Part shown: in pieces, positions 5,887 to 8,107 of the stretch | How the letters are laid out: each line of letters opens with the position of its first letter | Numbering within the stretch: the first letter of the stretch is position 1 | DNA from: Opitutaceae bacterium | GTDB lineage: Bacteria; Verrucomicrobiota; Verrucomicrobiia; Opitutales; Opitutaceae | Direction of reading: 5' to 3' | NCBI GenBank assembly: GCA_031282705.1 | Contig: JAITDF010000472.1 | Coordinates: 1 to 8,107, forward strand | Length of the DNA stretch: 8,107 nt | Notes under the pieces: model-generated | Databases searched by the model: none | Told to the model about the DNA's origin: nothing | The model's input: only the letters and a program-made list of their open reading frames with translations | Translations under genes and position numbers: made by a program

Positions 5887-5963
5887 TAATTTATTGGTTC
5901 TTTTTATTGCAGAATTTTGAGATAATAAATCTTTGAGTCGCCCTGTTTCCCCGTGCAAGGAAA

Positions 5964-7076
5964 TCACCCCTGTTTTGCGCCGCAGTCGCCGCAGAATTTT
6001 GCGCCGGGCGCGAGTTCCTTTCCGCAGCTTGTGCAAAACGCCTTTTCGACGGACAGCTTGGCCCCGCATTCGCCGCAAAACTTTGCCCCGGCGGGTGATT
6101 TTTTGTGGCAGGCGGGGCATTCAACGCCGTCCGCCGCCGCCGTTTTCGGCGCGAAACGCGAGACGGCGGCGGGTTGCGGGGCGGGCGGTTGCTGCGGGGT
6201 GAGCGGGGCGAAAACGGCGCCGGCCATCAAATTGGCCGCGCCGCCGGCGGCCATGCCCACGCCCAGCCCCATGCCCATGCCCGCCGCGGTTCCGGCGGCG
6301 CCCGGATTCTGCGCCGTCGCCAGAAGAATGTCGCGCCCCTGGATGCGCGTCCAGTCCTGCCCGAGCACGCCAAGCTCCGCCTTGTTGCCGAACGCCATTT
6401 CGAGTTTCAAGCGTCCGGGGTCATCCTGCGGAATATCCAGCGCGCCGATGTAGAAATTGACGATTTCCAGCCCGTATTCCCCCATCACGGGGGCCATGAT
6501 GGGCCGGAGCAATTCCGCAAACTCGTCCAGCCGCTCGCAAACCCCCAGGATTTCCCGCCCGCCCTCGCGGATGCCGCGCGTGATGGCGGTTTTTATTTTC
6601 TGGTTAAACACCGTGCGGAACTGCGCGACAATGGCGTCGTTCGATGCCGCCTGAATATTGTTTGCTACGAATTTCAAAACGAATTTTTTGGAATCGACGA
6701 CCTTGACCGTATAGGAGCCGCGCCCCTGCACCTGTGTCATGATTTGATAAACCGGGTCGCGCATCTGGACGGGCGAATCCGTGCCCCAATACAATTCCAG
6801 GGCGTGCGCCTTGTTTATAAAATAAACCTTGCAACCAAAGGCGCTCACCCCGCCGCTGAAAAACGAGCGGATTTTGTCAATGAAGGGATAGTTGTTCGTG
6901 CGCAGGTCGAATTTTCCCCCGGAGAATGACTCGACAATCACGCCGTCCTTCACGAACAGCGCCTCCTCGTTCTCGGCGACGATGAGCTGCGAGCCGGTGC
7001 GGAAGTCCTCGCCGGTGAATTTCCAGAACAGCAGGCCGCCCGGCCCGTCGTTTTTTATGACACTATACAGTTCCAT
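5964..7076 (-). CDS. SPFH/Band-7 protein with two C-terminal zinc ribbons (YdjI-like, 'virion core protein' family)
   Basis: The protein has 370 residues (ATG at 7074-7076, TGA at 5964-5966). Residues 1-250 match the layout of this SPFH family: an N-terminal WKFTGEDFRTGSQLIVAENE segment, beta-rich PVQMRDPVYQI and YTVKVVDSKKFVLKFV, a helical part to about 195, and YGLEIVNFYIGALDIPQDD, a typical late Band-7 strand. A Gly/Ala/Met-rich stretch (about 258-290) could contact the membrane or mediate assembly, then a Pro/Ala linker. Two zinc ribbons follow: C320/C323/C334/C337 and C348/C351/C362/C365. There is no N-terminal signal or clear transmembrane helix, so recruitment to the membrane by a partner is likely, as described for B. 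subtilis YdjI. Such proteins build ring-like scaffolds, some tied to envelope stress. Its usual membrane partner is encoded downstream but separated by 632 bp of repeats. No strong ribosome binding site is seen. Confidence 0.9.
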   Translation of the reverse strand: MELYSVIKNDGPGGLLFWKFTGEDFRTGSQLIVAENEEALFVKDGVIVESFSGGKFDLRTNNYPFIDKIRSFFSGGVSAFGCKVYFINKAHALELYWGTDSPVQMRDPVYQIMTQVQGRGSYTVKVVDSKKFVLKFVANNIQAASNDAIVAQFRTVFNQKIKTAITRGIREGGREILGVCERLDEFAELLRPIMAPVMGEYGLEIVNFYIGALDIPQDDPGRLKLEMAFGNKAELGVLGQDWTRIQGRDILLATAQNPGAAGTAAGMGMGLGVGMAAGGAANLMAGAVFAPLTPQQPPAPQPAAVSRFAPKTAAADGVECPACHKKSPAGAKFCGECGAKLSVEKAFCTSCGKELAPGAKFCGDCGAKQG

Positions 7077-7132
7077 GCGGATTTGTTGATTACGGTTTGG
7101 GTTTGTTTCCGTCCGGGTTGGCGGAGTGGGAT

Positions 7133-8107
7133 TTAACGTTCGCGGGAAAGCAGCCGCTCCCTGATTTGTCGCTGGAGTTCCTCATGGTCGCGCGCCTGCG
7201 CATCCGGCTGCCCATGCGGTTGCGCCGGCCCTGCATCGCCGGCGTCCTGCTCCTTCATGCGCCGCAAGGCGGCGTTTTCGGCATCCATGTCGCGCGCGCC
7301 GCGCTCGCCCCCGTCATCCGCCGCCTTGCGCAAAACCGCGGGCGGGATTTCGCTTTGCGCGGGATTGTCAGGCGGCGTGTCCGCCGGCGCGGGGCCTCCG
7401 GCCGGCGTGATGTCGCTTCTTTCAAAATCGCCCAGCTTTCCGGTGTCGGGCACGACGGTCTGCCGTCCGCCGCCCTCGTGGTGAATGACATCGCCGTTTT
7501 CACCGGTTTCATTTGTCGGCGCGATGCGCGAGGTGAAGGCATCCGTGTCCTCCTTGACCCCGCGATGCGAGACGGCGTCGGCATGGTTGCTTGAGGGCAG
7601 GCCCATGTCCTCGCTCGCCCTGGTGGAATCAATATGTCCGTCGCCTGTCACACCCTCGTTTTGCAGGTCGCCGTCCGTTGTATAAAACGGGCTGTCAGGG
7701 TTTGGCCCGCCGTCCGCATCATGGACTTTCGCCAATTCCGTTCCTTGCGGCAGACTGGTTTTCTCCCAATCATCGCCAGAGTTTGCTGCCTCAAAAAAAT
7801 CCTCGCGGGATTTTCCCGCCTCCTGGAAGGCGTCCGACATTTCGTTTTCGACCCGCGCGCTTTGATAATCGGCGTCGGAAACATCCGTGCCGCTTTCCGC
7901 GGCATACGTGTCGCGGGGTTGCGGCTGGAAGGCGTCATCCGTTCCGTCCAGTTGTTTATAATCCTCGATGGTTTCAGGCGCATCATCAAGGCGGCGGGCG
8001 TCTTCATGCTCCGTCGGCGCATCCTGTGTCGCGGGTTCCTGCCGCCCGTCCGCCGTCCCGTCCGGGGCTTCCGCGCCGGTTTCTTCCGGTGCGTCCGCGC
8101 TGGCGCC
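7133..8107 (-). CDS. Acidic, probably disordered protein, 5' end beyond the window; function unknown
   Basis: The frame is open from the right edge to a TAA at 7133-7135, giving 324 visible residues. An internal ATG at 7838-7840 exists, but the 89 codons upstream of it contain no stop and have the same composition, so the true start lies outside. The first 90 residues are rich in Asp, Glu, Ala, Thr and Pro with short motifs such as IEDYKQLDGTDDAF. A more ordered part (about 118-235) runs LPQGTELAKVHD, PFYTTDGDLQNEG, GLPSSNHADAV, then GGGRQTVVPDTGKL. The tail is Pro/Ala-rich, then charged and helical, ending EELQRQIRERLLSRER. The ordered part loosely resembles domains in secreted polymorphic toxins and phage-type proteins (Phe-Tyr-Thr-Thr, LPSSNHAD, Gly-rich QxVVPD), but the match is weak. 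The SPFH gene begins 56 bp downstream on the same strand, so co-transcription is plausible. Confidence 0.75.
   Translation of the reverse strand, partial: GASADAPEETGAEAPDGTADGRQEPATQDAPTEHEDARRLDDAPETIEDYKQLDGTDDAFQPQPRDTYAAESGTDVSDADYQSARVENEMSDAFQEAGKSREDFFEAANSGDDWEKTSLPQGTELAKVHDADGGPNPDSPFYTTDGDLQNEGVTGDGHIDSTRASEDMGLPSSNHADAVSHRGVKEDTDAFTSRIAPTNETGENGDVIHHEGGGRQTVVPDTGKLGDFERSDITPAGGPAPADTPPDNPAQSEIPPAVLRKAADDGGERGARDMDAENAALRRMKEQDAGDAGPAQPHGQPDAQARDHEELQRQIRERLLSRER

Larger units (their letters stand above)
5332..5963. other. 632-bp AT-rich spacer filled by a palindromic repeat array
   Basis: The stretch between the SPFH gene and the membrane-protein gene is far lower in GC than the rest of the window and contains no credible gene. 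From 5355 to 5886 it is occupied by five successive palindromic units, each starting AACC and ending GGTT, joined by T-rich linkers containing TGGTT. About 77 bp (5887-5963) between the array and the SPFH stop hold one more linker-like TTATTGGTTCTTTTTATTG without a following unit. A promoter for the downstream operon may lie here but none is clear. Confidence 0.8.

Noticed and set aside
6105..6929. Plus-strand frame of 274 codons opposite the SPFH gene
   Set aside because: The minus frame has a clear SPFH layout and eight paired cysteines. The plus frame has no recognisable features and is a shadow.
7097..7594. Plus-strand frame of 165 codons opposite the acidic protein gene
   Set aside because: It is Arg-rich with no recognisable motif, and the minus frame continues openly to the window edge with consistent acidic composition.
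7133..7840. Complete 235-residue gene starting at the ATG of 7840
   Set aside because: The same frame has no stop from 7841 to the window edge, with matching codon use and acidic composition, so the ATG is probably an internal Met.

Overview
The window comes from a high-GC bacterium with strong G/C preference at third codon positions. The intergenic spacer at 5332-5963 holds palindromic families beginning AACCGCGGAT/AACCACAGAT, AACCGCTAAT and AACCGCGAA. From memory these are common in Verrucomicrobiota (Opitutaceae-like) genomes. That assignment is inference; no rRNA, tRNA or marker gene is present to test it.

Layout. Positions 1-143 hold the tail of a plus-strand gene entering from the left. 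Positions 144-378 are non-coding with short direct and inverted repeats. From 379 to the right edge all convincing genes are on the minus strand. In transcription order (right to left) they are: a 5'-truncated, acidic, probably disordered protein (7133-8107); an SPFH/Band-7 protein with two C-terminal zinc ribbons (5964-7076); a 632-bp spacer filled by five AT-rich palindromic units; a four-helix membrane protein (4657-5331); and, 20 bp later, a zinc-ribbon/TPR-like protein (4028-4636). A 433-bp spacer containing a 165-bp MITE-like element follows. Last is a large, probably exported Ala-rich protein with three codon-repeat tracts (379-3594).

Functional picture. The SPFH protein resembles the YdjI/'virion core protein' family, and the membrane protein resembles the YdjH-type partner often encoded beside it. 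In Bacillus subtilis ydjG-ydjH-ydjI follow pspA and belong to an envelope-stress response. Here the set appears without pspA in view, with a zinc-ribbon/TPR protein as third member and a repeat array splitting the SPFH gene from its membrane partner. The likely theme is a membrane-anchored SPFH scaffold, but the exact role is unknown. The upstream acidic protein has a compact central segment loosely resembling domains of secreted polymorphic toxins, which is a weak lead.

The most distinctive non-coding finds are the MITE-like element (17-bp terminal inverted repeats, a perfect 10-bp direct flanking duplication, a 19-bp internal hairpin) and the five-unit palindrome array with a shared linker.
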